DNA from: Streptomyces sp. ICC1
Lineage (GTDB): Bacteria; Actinomycetota; Actinomycetes; Streptomycetales; Streptomycetaceae
Reading direction: 5' to 3'
Assembly (NCBI RefSeq): GCF_003287935.1
Contig: NZ_CP030287.1
Location: forward strand, 6,537,227-6,601,226
DNA length: 64,000 nt
How positions within the stretch are numbered: position 1 is the first letter of the stretch; every line of letters starts with the position of its first letter. A program made the translations under genes and the position numbers. This document shows, one piece after another, positions 39,939-47,212 of this stretch. The notes beneath the pieces were generated by a model. That model saw only the letters and a list, made by a program, of their open reading frames with translations. It was not told the DNA's origin and ran no database searches.

Positions 39939-41015
39939 GTGCGCGCAGCACTCCAGAGCGAGATAGGCCAGGACAAGCTCGAGGTCGTCGAGGACATGGA
40001 GGCCGTGGGATTCGGCCCCGGCAAGGTCAAGATCCGCATCAAGGCCACCGGCCTGTGCCACTCCGACCTCTCCGCGATGAGCGGGGTCCTGCCGCAGCCC
40101 GCCCCCTTCATCCCGGGCCACGAGGGCTCCGGCGTCATCACCGACGTCGGCGACGGCGTCACCAGCCACAAGATCGGTGACCGGGTCCTGGTCTGCTGGC
40201 TGCCGCCGTGCGGCCACTGTCCCTCCTGCCGGCGCGGCCAGGGCCACCTGTGCCTGGAGGCCTTCGGCAACGTCGCCACCCCCAACTTCCAGCGCGGCGC
40301 CAACAGCATCTTCGGCTTCGCCGGAACCGGCACCTTCGCCGAGGAGATGGTCGTCCCGGCGGGCTGCGCCGTACCGATCCCCGACGACGTGCCCTTCGAC
40401 ATCGCCGCCCTGATCGGCTGCGGCGTGACCACCGGCCTGGGAGCCGCCATCAACACCGCCAAGGTGGAGGCCGGCTCCTCGGTCGCCGTCATCGGCTGCG
40501 GCGGCGTCGGCATCTCCGTCATCCAGGGCGCCAAGGTCCAGGGCGCGGCCCAGATCATCGCCGTGGACCCGGTCGCCTCCCGGCGCGAGGCCGCGCTGCG
40601 CTTCGGCGCCACCGAGGCGGTCTCCCCGGAGGCCTTCGCCGACGCCAAGAACCGGATCACCGCGGGCGAGGGCTTCGACTACGTCTTCGAGGTGGTCGGC
40701 AAGTCCCAGACCACGCAGACCGCGTACGAGATGACCCGCCGCGGCGGCTCCGTCGTCGTGGTCGGCGCCGGCGCGCTCGACGACAACTACTCGATCAACA
40801 TGTTCTCCCTCTTCTTCGACGAGAAGAAGATCCTGCCGTCCATGTACGGCGGCGGGGACGTGCTCCGCTCCTACGAGCGCACGATCGGGCTGTGGCGGGC
40901 CGGCCGGGTGGACCTGGCGGGCCTGATCACGCACCGCGTGCAGCTCGCCGAGATCAACGACGCGCTCGACCAGATGCGCACGGGCGTCGCCCTGCGCACC
41001 TGCATCGAACTCTGA
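39939..41015 (+). CDS. Zinc-dependent alcohol dehydrogenase
   Basis: A 358-residue MDR-family enzyme. Catalytic zinc ligands lie in GLCHSD (Cys39) and FIPGHEG; the structural zinc lobe has four Cys in CGHCPSCRRGQGHLC. The NAD fold shows VIGCGGVGIS. It oxidises an alcohol to an aldehyde and matches the mycothiol/NAD-type class used in sterol and long-chain alcohol oxidation. GTG 39939 follows AGAAGGAG. It sits between the hydratase and SDR genes with short gaps, so all three should be co-transcribed. Confidence 0.9.
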   Translation: MRAALQSEIGQDKLEVVEDMEAVGFGPGKVKIRIKATGLCHSDLSAMSGVLPQPAPFIPGHEGSGVITDVGDGVTSHKIGDRVLVCWLPPCGHCPSCRRGQGHLCLEAFGNVATPNFQRGANSIFGFAGTGTFAEEMVVPAGCAVPIPDDVPFDIAALIGCGVTTGLGAAINTAKVEAGSSVAVIGCGGVGISVIQGAKVQGAAQIIAVDPVASRREAALRFGATEAVSPEAFADAKNRITAGEGFDYVFEVVGKSQTTQTAYEMTRRGGSVVVVGAGALDDNYSINMFSLFFDEKKILPSMYGGGDVLRSYERTIGLWRAGRVDLAGLITHRVQLAEINDALDQMRTGVALRTCIEL

Positions 41016-41039
41016 CCCGTTTCGAGAGGAACCGTACGG

Positions 41040-41984
41040 ATGTCACTGCCACTTGAGGGACTCTCCGCCATCGTCACCGGGGCCGGCCGGGGCCTGGGCC
41101 GGGCCGAGGCGATCGAGCTCGCCCGGCTCGGTGCGAGCGTGGTCGTCAACGACTTCGGCCAGGCCGGCCGCGACGGCTCCGGGGAGGCTTCGGCCGCCCC
41201 GGCGGAGGAGGTCGCCGCGGAGATCCGCGCGGCCGGCGGGCAGGCGGTGGCGCACCTCGGCGACGTGGCCGACTTCGAGCAGGCGCGCGAGCTGGTCGAG
41301 CTGGCGGTGAACAGCTTCGGCAAGCTCGACATCCTGGTCAACAACGCGGGCATCCTGCGCGACCGGATGGTCTTCTCGATGTCGGAGGCGGAGTGGGACT
41401 CGGTCATCCGGGTCCACCTCAAGGGCCACTTCAACACCACCCATTTCGCCTCCGTGCACTGGCGCGAGCGCTCCAAGGCGGCGGGCGGCCCGGTCTACGG
41501 CCGGATCGTCAACACCTCCTCGGAGGCCTTCCTCGGCGGTTCGGCGGGCCAGCCCAACTACGCGGCGGCCAAGGGCGGCATCGTGGGCCTGACCACCTCG
41601 ACCGCCCTGGCGCTCGGCAAGTACGGGGTCACGGCCAACGCCATCTGCCCGCGGGCCCGTACCCGGATGACGGAGGACGTCTTCGCGGGCTTCCAGGTCC
41701 CGGAGGAGGGCAAGCTCGACGCGCTCGCCCCCGAGCACGTCGCCCCGCTGGTCGGCTACCTGGCCTCCCCGGCCTCGGCGAAGGCCAACGGGCAGCTGTT
41801 CGTCGTCCACGGCGGCATCGTGGTCGTGATGGAGCGCCCCAAGGTGGCGGCGAAGTTCGACACCGCCAAGGAGTCCTTCTCCTACGAGGAGCTCGACGGG
41901 CTCCTCACCGCGCACTACGAGTCCCGCCCCGCGGGCGAGACCTTCGCGGCCACCGAGGTGCTGGGCCTCAAGCACGACGGCTGA
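41040..41984 (+). CDS. 17beta-HSD4-type SDR, 3-hydroxyacyl-CoA dehydrogenase
   Basis: A 314-residue short-chain dehydrogenase. The cofactor motif is TGAGRGLG (residues 13-20), NNAG is present, and the catalytic pair is Tyr174/Lys178 (NYAAAKGG), with Ser in NTSSEAFLGG. Length and the C-terminal tail after the Rossmann core match the Hsd4A type that oxidises (R)-3-hydroxyacyl-CoA made by the neighbouring MaoC hydratase. ATG 41040 is 24 bases after the alcohol dehydrogenase stop. It is the last gene of the operon; a 17-bp stem terminator follows. Confidence 0.88.
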   Translation: MSLPLEGLSAIVTGAGRGLGRAEAIELARLGASVVVNDFGQAGRDGSGEASAAPAEEVAAEIRAAGGQAVAHLGDVADFEQARELVELAVNSFGKLDILVNNAGILRDRMVFSMSEAEWDSVIRVHLKGHFNTTHFASVHWRERSKAAGGPVYGRIVNTSSEAFLGGSAGQPNYAAAKGGIVGLTTSTALALGKYGVTANAICPRARTRMTEDVFAGFQVPEEGKLDALAPEHVAPLVGYLASPASAKANGQLFVVHGGIVVVMERPKVAAKFDTAKESFSYEELDGLLTAHYESRPAGETFAATEVLGLKHDG

Positions 41985-42001
41985 CCGGCAGCGGGCGGCA
42001 C

Positions 42002-42037
42002 GGTGGGGCGGCGGGTCCTGGGACCCGCCGCCCCACC
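42002..42037. terminator. Bidirectional terminator between SDR and TetR genes
   Basis: GGTGGGGCGGCGGGTCC (42002-42018) pairs perfectly with 42021-42037, leaving a two-base centre. It lies 18 bases after the plus-strand SDR stop and 30 before the end of the minus-strand TetR gene. Confidence 0.85.
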
Positions 42038-42066
42038 CGTGTTCCCGGGCGGCCGTTCCCGGGCGG

Positions 42067-42681
42067 TCAGCCCAGCGGGGCCTGCTGGAGGGCAGGGGGG
42101 GTGGCCGCCGGGGGGTTGAGGCCGTCCAGGAGCAGGGTCACGTAGCGCCGCCAGCCGTCCTCGGCCGGGTCCATGGTCCACAGCACGCTGACGAGCATGC
42201 TCATGATTCTTTTGAGATCGTCGGGCACGAGGTCCCCGCGGATCACCCCGGCCTGCTGGCCGCGCGTCACCAGCGGGTCGAGCGCGTCGAAGAAGCGGGC
42301 GCTGGTCTCCGCGGAGAAGACGCCGGCGTTGCGGGCCGCCGTCAGGACGTGGTGCTCGGCGGCCGCCGATGTCAGGGCGGCCTCGATCACGACGGTCAGG
42401 CTGCGGCGGGGATCCTCGTCGGCGAGGCCCCGGTCGATGGCGGGGCGGACGTCCTGGGTGAACTGCTGGTCGAGTACGGCTCGAAGGAGGGCGGCCTTGT
42501 CGGGGAAGCGGCGGAAGAGCGTCGCGATGCCGACGCCGGCCCGCCGGGCGATCTCGTCGAGCGGCGCATCGGGTCCCACCTGGGCGTATACGTCGCGCGC
42601 CGCCCGGACGATCTTCTCGACGTTGCGGACGGCGTCGGCGCGCAGGGGTTTGGGGGCGTCGTTCGGCACGCTGCCGACCAT
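42067..42681 (-). CDS. TetR-family transcriptional regulator
   Basis: A 204-residue repressor-type protein. The N-terminal HTH (IVRAARDVYAQVGPDAPLDE through GIATLFRRFPDKAALL, residues about 22-66) is standard TetR; the ligand domain is helical and ends in a Pro/Ala tail. ATG 42681 is chosen because it starts directly before the HTH. It is divergent from an MFS exporter across 123 bases holding repeated 12-base motifs, the usual layout for a self-regulating efflux switch. It is not KstR: it lacks neighbours and length fitting that protein. Confidence 0.9.
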   Translation of the reverse strand: MVGSVPNDAPKPLRADAVRNVEKIVRAARDVYAQVGPDAPLDEIARRAGVGIATLFRRFPDKAALLRAVLDQQFTQDVRPAIDRGLADEDPRRSLTVVIEAALTSAAAEHHVLTAARNAGVFSAETSARFFDALDPLVTRGQQAGVIRGDLVPDDLKRIMSMLVSVLWTMDPAEDGWRRYVTLLLDGLNPPAATPPALQQAPLG

Positions 42682-42686
42682 AGCAA

Positions 42687-42772
42687 CTGATAGTCGACGA
42701 TCGGATCTGGTTGACATGCCCCGCGCCGCGAACTGATAGTTGGCTACTGGTAGTTGACTACCGGTAGACGAC
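42687..42772. promoter_or_regulatory. Four repeated 12-base motifs between TetR and MFS genes
   Basis: CTGATAGTCGAC (42687), CTGATAGTTGGC (42733), CTGGTAGTTGAC (42747) and CCGGTAGACGAC (42761) share a common pattern. The last three are spaced exactly 14 bases apart, and CTACCGGTAG (42758-42767) is a 10-bp palindrome. This is a likely TetR operator cluster. Confidence 0.55.
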
Positions 42773-42804
42773 TGATCGTTGTGCGCCGAGCCTCTAGGAC
42801 CTCC

Positions 42805-44268
42805 ATGCCCCAGCCGCCCAGGGCCGCTCCCCGCACCGGCAAGGTGATCGCGACGCTCGCGCTCGCGGGGGTCGCCGCGGCCGTCATGCAGACGCTGGTC
42901 ACTCCGCTGCTGGTCGACCTGCCGAAGATCCTCCACACCTCCCCGTCCAACGCCGCCTGGGTCATCACCGCCACCCTGCTGGTCGCGGGTGTGTGCGTGC
43001 CGATCAGCGGGCGGCTGGGCGACATGGTCGGCAAGCGCCGCATGATGCTCGCGTGTTGCGTACCGCTGATCGCGGGATCGGTGGTGTGCGCGCTGTCGAG
43101 CAGCGTCGTACCGATGATCGCCGGGCGCGGCCTGCAGGGGATCGGCATGGGCATGATCCCGCTGGGCATCGCCCTGCTCCGGGACATCCTCCCCGCCGAG
43201 AAGCTCAGTTCCTCCATCGGCCTGGTGAGCGCTTCGATGGGCATCGGCGGCGGGATCGGCCTGCCGCTCTCGGCGGCCGTCGCGCAGTACGCGAACTGGC
43301 GCTTCCTGTTCTGGGGGGCCGCGGTGCTGGCGTCGGCCGTCGCCGTCATGATCGTGGTCTTCGTTCCGGACGTCCCCGCCGGCGCCAAGGGCCAGCGCTT
43401 CGACGCGGTCGGCGCGCTGGGCCTCGCGGTGGGCCTGGTGTGCCTGCTGCTCTTCGTGTCCAAGGGCTCCGACTGGGGGTGGGGTTCGGCGACCGCCCTC
43501 GGTCTGGTCGGCGCCGCGGTCGTGGTCCTGGGCGCCTGGGGATGGTTCGAGTGGCGGACCACCGATCCGCTGGTGGACCTGCGCACCACGGTCCGCCCGC
43601 GCGTGCTGCTGACCAACCTCGCTTCGGTGTTCATCGGGTTCGGCATGTACGCGAGCATGCTGGTCGTGCCGCAGTTGCTGCAGTTCCCGGCGGCGACCGG
43701 GTACGGGCTGGGCCAGTCGATGCTGGCGGCCGGGCTGTGGATGCTCCCCGGCGGGCTGATGATGATGGCGGTTTCCCCCCTCGGGGGCCGCCTCACCAAC
43801 GCGCGCGGCCCGAAGGTCACCCTGGTCTGCGGGGCGCTCGTGCTGGCCGCGGGCTACGGCACGGCGCTGCTGCTGGCGGGGACGGCCGCGGGCCTGATGG
43901 TCGCCGCCATGGTCATCAACTGTGGTGTCGCGCTGGCCTACGGTGCGATGCCCGCCCTGGTGATGAGCGCGGTGCCGCCCGCGGAGAGCGGCGCCGCCAA
44001 CGGTTTCAACGCCCTCATGCGCTCGCTGGGGACCTCCGTCGGCGCCGCGGTCGTCGGTGTCGTCCTGGCTCGGATGACGACCACGGTCGGCGGCGTCACC
44101 TTCACCTCCGAGGCGGGCTTCCGGACCGGCCTGCTGATGGGCGGCGGCTTCGCCCTGGTGTCGGGGGCCGTCGCCGCGTTCATTCCCGCTCCCCGGCCGC
44201 AGCGGGCGGGGCCGCGGGATGCCTCCGGGCCGGCGGCGGAGGCCGCGCAGACCTCGGTGAGCACGTAG
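42805..44268 (+). CDS. MFS drug exporter (DHA2, 14-helix)
   Basis: A 487-residue transporter with about 14 hydrophobic segments and the MFS motif A, GRLGDMVGKRRMM, between helices 2 and 3. A basic loop and Thr/Ser-rich C-terminus follow. It would export drugs or toxic metabolites by proton antiport. ATG 42805 follows AGGAC. The frame upstream to 42754 is less likely. It is divergent from the TetR gene and presumably its target. Confidence 0.88.
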   Translation: MPQPPRAAPRTGKVIATLALAGVAAAVMQTLVTPLLVDLPKILHTSPSNAAWVITATLLVAGVCVPISGRLGDMVGKRRMMLACCVPLIAGSVVCALSSSVVPMIAGRGLQGIGMGMIPLGIALLRDILPAEKLSSSIGLVSASMGIGGGIGLPLSAAVAQYANWRFLFWGAAVLASAVAVMIVVFVPDVPAGAKGQRFDAVGALGLAVGLVCLLLFVSKGSDWGWGSATALGLVGAAVVVLGAWGWFEWRTTDPLVDLRTTVRPRVLLTNLASVFIGFGMYASMLVVPQLLQFPAATGYGLGQSMLAAGLWMLPGGLMMMAVSPLGGRLTNARGPKVTLVCGALVLAAGYGTALLLAGTAAGLMVAAMVINCGVALAYGAMPALVMSAVPPAESGAANGFNALMRSLGTSVGAAVVGVVLARMTTTVGGVTFTSEAGFRTGLLMGGGFALVSGAVAAFIPAPRPQRAGPRDASGPAAEAAQTSVST

Positions 44269-44317
44269 CGCCGGTGCTCCGCCCCGGGCGGCGGCTCCGT
44301 CTCCGTCTCCGGGTGGG

Positions 44318-44530
44318 CTACGGCCTGTACGTGTGGGACTGGGTGAGGGAGCCGTGGACGGCGGTCGAGCTGTAGGAGACCCGGGCCGCGCTCGCCAGTT
44401 CCCTGCCGGCCTGCTCGATGCGCAGGCCGTCCGCCGTTTCGGTGCTGCGGTTGCCGCGCCGGAGCAGGGTCCTGATCATCCACAACGCCGCCAGGCCCAT
44501 CGCGCCGAAGAACACTCCGAGCTCGATCAC
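44318..44530 (-). CDS. Small single-helix membrane protein
   Basis: A 70-residue protein with one N-terminal membrane segment (VFFGAMGLAALWMIRTLL), then a basic, polar cytoplasmic part. The GTG at 44530 follows GGGGTGGGG. It is convergent with the MFS gene. No family is recognised. Confidence 0.5.
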   Translation of the reverse strand: MIELGVFFGAMGLAALWMIRTLLRRGNRSTETADGLRIEQAGRELASAARVSYSSTAVHGSLTQSHTYRP

Positions 44531-44603
44531 TGTGCCCCACCCCCTCGTACGTACGTCTGACCATGATCCTAAGAGACGGGGGCCGGGCGGGGAAGGTGGC
44601 AGG

Positions 44604-45743
44604 TCAGGCGAAGAAGGTGCGGACGTCCGACACGAAGGCTTCCGGCTGTTCCAGGGAGAGGAAGTTGCCGCCGCGTTCCAGCTCGGTCCAGTGGGTGACG
44701 TGGTGGTCGCGTTCGGCGAAGCGGCGGATGGCGATGTCGGTGGGCAGGGCCACGGCCACGCCGGTCGGTACGGTGCCGCGCGGTTTCGGGGCCCAGGCGC
44801 CCGGGTCGTGGGCCGCTTCGTAGTAGAGGTCCGCCGAGGAGCCGGCCGTGCCGGTGAACCAGTAGACGCTGATGTTGGCCAGCAACCGGTCTCGGCCCAC
44901 GGCGTCCTCGGGGAGCTCGGCGGCGGGGTCGGTCCACTCCTTGAACTTCTCCGCGATCCAGGCGAGTTGGCCCACGGGCGAGTCGTGCAGGCCGTGGGCG
45001 AGGGTCTGCGGGCGGGTGGACTGGATGGCGGCGAAGCCCATCTTGTCCTGCTGGAATTCCTCCAGGCGGGCCAGGCGCTCCTGCTCGCCGGAGGTCAGGC
45101 CGTCGAGTTCGGCGGGGTCTCCGGAGGGGAAGGTGATCAGGCCGTTCACGTGGACGCCGGTGACCCGGTCGGGGGCCCGGCGGCCCATCTCGGCGGCGAT
45201 CCAGGCGCCGCCGCCGGTCCCCTGGACTCCGTACGCGCCGTACCCGAGCCGCTCCATCAGCTCGACGAACGCGCCCGCGATGCGGCCGGTGTTCCAGCCC
45301 TCGCCGGAGAGCGGGCCGGAGAAGCCGGTGCCGGGGGTGGAGGTCACGATGACGTGGAAGTCCTCGGCGAGCGGCTTGATGACATCGACGAACTGGACGA
45401 ACGAGCAGGGCCAGTCGTGCATCAGGAGCAGGGGCAGGGCATCCGGGTTGTCCGAGCGGACGTGCAGGAAGTGGATGTTCTGGCCGTCGATCTCGGTGGT
45501 GAACTGGGGGAACTCGTTGAACTCGGCCTCGGCCGCGCGCCAGTCGAAGCCGTCGGCCCAGTACGCGGCCAGGGCCTTGAGGTAGTCGGTGGGCACGCCC
45601 CGGCTCCAGCCGGCGGCGGGGCTCCCGGTGGCCCAGCGGGTGCGCGCGAGGCGGTCGCGCAGGTCGTCGAGCTCGGCCTGCGGGACGTCGATGCGGAAGG
45701 GGCGGATACGGGCGTCGGTGGGGGTGCCGCTGCTGTTCTTCAT
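44604..45743 (-). CDS. Epoxide-hydrolase-family protein lacking key catalytic residues
   Basis: A 379-residue protein with the epoxide hydrolase N-terminal domain (FRIDVPQAELDDLRDRLART) and the alpha/beta core typical of the family. However, the nucleophile elbow, normally QGGDWG, reads QGTGGGAW, so the Asp is Gly. The oxyanion motif HGWPGS is HDWPCS, and the catalytic His in the C-terminal GGHF motif is Asn (ERGGNFLSLEQPEAF). The YWFTGT lid region is intact. Hydrolysis by the usual mechanism is not expected; binding or a new role is possible. It is divergent from the WYL regulator. Confidence 0.75.
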   Translation of the reverse strand: MKNSSGTPTDARIRPFRIDVPQAELDDLRDRLARTRWATGSPAAGWSRGVPTDYLKALAAYWADGFDWRAAEAEFNEFPQFTTEIDGQNIHFLHVRSDNPDALPLLLMHDWPCSFVQFVDVIKPLAEDFHVIVTSTPGTGFSGPLSGEGWNTGRIAGAFVELMERLGYGAYGVQGTGGGAWIAAEMGRRAPDRVTGVHVNGLITFPSGDPAELDGLTSGEQERLARLEEFQQDKMGFAAIQSTRPQTLAHGLHDSPVGQLAWIAEKFKEWTDPAAELPEDAVGRDRLLANISVYWFTGTAGSSADLYYEAAHDPGAWAPKPRGTVPTGVAVALPTDIAIRRFAERDHHVTHWTELERGGNFLSLEQPEAFVSDVRTFFA

Positions 45744-45806
45744 GGGTACGACGATATTCTCGATATAGGCATGAATCGTTCCTAATGAGTGGGCAGGCTG
45801 GGGCTT

Positions 45807-46775
45807 GTGATCGATACTTCGGCGCGGCTGCTGCGCCTGCTCTCTCTGTTGCAGAGCCCGCGGGCCTGGCCGGGATCCGAGCTGGCCGAACGGCTGGGGG
45901 TGAGCGGCCGTACGGTCCGCAACGACATCGAGCGGCTGCGCGAGCTCGGCTATCCCGTGGACGCCACGCGCGGTACGACCGGCGGCTACCGGCTGGGCGC
46001 GGGCGCGGCGATGCCGCCGCTGCTCCTCGACGACGAGGAGGCCGTCGCGGTGACGATCGCGCTGCGCACCGCGGCGCAGGGCGCGGTCCCCGGTACGGAG
46101 GAGACCTCGCTGCGGGCGCTGGGCAAGCTGGAGCAGGTGCTGCCCTCGCGGTTGCGCCGCCGGGTGCGGGCGCTGGCCGCGTACACGGTGGCCGTGCCGG
46201 CGGACCGGCCGGTGCCGGCCGTCGCGGCGGACGTGCTGACCACCCTGGTCTCGGCGTGCCGGGACCGGGAGCGGCTGCGCTTCGACTACCTGGACCACGC
46301 GGGTTCGCCCACCCGCCGCCTCGTGGAGCCGTACCGGGCGGTGAACTGGGGGCGGCGCTGGTACCTGGTGGCGTGGGACGTGGAGCGCGAGGACTGGCGG
46401 ACCTTCCGGATCGACCGGATCCGGCCCCGCCTCCCGGCCGGGCCGCGCTTCGCCCCGCGCGAGCCGCCGGGCGGCGACCTCGCGGCGTACGTCTCCCAGC
46501 GGGTGTCGGGGGCGGCCTGGCGCCATCACGCGCGGGTGACCGTGCACGCCCCGGCGGCGGCGGTGATCGAGCGGATCAACCCGGCGGTCGGCACGGTCGA
46601 GGCGCTCGACGCCGGGAGCTGCGTGCTGGTCACCGGCGCCGACTCGGTGGAGGCCCTCGCCGTGCACCTGGGGCTGCTCGACTTCGACTTCGAGGTCACC
46701 GGGCCCGCGGAGCTGGTCGGGCACCTGCGCCGGCTGGCGGACCGCTACGCGCGCTCGACGCCGCCCGCCGGGTGA
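45807..46775 (+). CDS. YafY/WYL-domain transcriptional regulator
   Basis: A 322-residue regulator. The N-terminal HTH is RLLRLLSLLQSPRAWPGSEL through GVSGRTVRNDIERLR. The WYL-type middle contains LVEPYRAVNWGRRWYLVAWD, the usual ligand-binding fold, and a C-terminal extension follows. WYL proteins sense a small molecule or nucleic acid. GTG 45807 starts VIDTSARLL; the track to 45789 is only a few codons longer. It is divergent from the epoxide-hydrolase-like gene across 63 bases, which suggests it controls that gene. Confidence 0.85.
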   Translation: MIDTSARLLRLLSLLQSPRAWPGSELAERLGVSGRTVRNDIERLRELGYPVDATRGTTGGYRLGAGAAMPPLLLDDEEAVAVTIALRTAAQGAVPGTEETSLRALGKLEQVLPSRLRRRVRALAAYTVAVPADRPVPAVAADVLTTLVSACRDRERLRFDYLDHAGSPTRRLVEPYRAVNWGRRWYLVAWDVEREDWRTFRIDRIRPRLPAGPRFAPREPPGGDLAAYVSQRVSGAAWRHHARVTVHAPAAAVIERINPAVGTVEALDAGSCVLVTGADSVEALAVHLGLLDFDFEVTGPAELVGHLRRLADRYARSTPPAG

Positions 46776-46960
46776 GCGGGGCGGCCGCCGCCTGCATCGC
46801 GGGCGATCTGGCCGAGCTGGTCACCGGGCGGGTGGCCCTCGACCCGTCGCACCCGCGCCTGTTCAAGAGCGTGGGCACGGCCTGGGAGGACCTGGCCGTG
46901 GCCGCGGCGGCGTACGGACTCGCCACCGGAGGCCAGGGCTGTGACCGCGGGCCGGGGAAC
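46772..46960 (+). pseudogene. Ornithine cyclodeaminase-family C-terminal fragment
   Basis: Overlapping the WYL stop, about 55 codons encode GDLAELVTGRVALDPS and LFKSVGTAWEDLAVAAAAYG, the usual C-terminal motif of ornithine cyclodeaminase/mu-crystallin proteins. The Rossmann and substrate domains are absent, so it is a remnant. Beyond about 46960 the frame is no longer coding-like. Confidence 0.55.
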
Positions 46961-47155
46961 GACCTGCGGCGCCCGGACAGGGGGATGCCGGGCGCCGCGG
47001 TGAGGAAGGCGGGAACCAGGGCGGCCCGGCGACGACGGGGCGGGGGATGCCCGCCGTCGCAGTGGGGCCGCCCTGGTGGTTCGCCCGCACACCGTCAGGA
47101 AAGCGCCCGCTGCTCGCGATGGACTACAGGAGTACCGGACCGTCCCGTCCCGGGC

Positions 47156-47198
47156 GCGCGAGCGGCCCGGGACGGCGTGCGTCCCGGGCCGCTCGCGC
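47156..47198 (-). terminator. Terminator downstream of the MMPL gene
   Basis: GCGCGAGCGGCCCGGGACG (47156-47174) pairs perfectly over 19 bases with 47180-47198, with a 5-base loop, 14 bases beyond the MMPL stop codon at 47213. Confidence 0.85.
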
Positions 47199-47212
47199 GT
47201 GGTGCGGGCACC

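Noticed and set aside
42067..42681. TetR gene as KstR itself
   Set aside because: Its position beside an MFS exporter with its own repeated motifs indicates local control, and those motifs do not fit the KstR operator.
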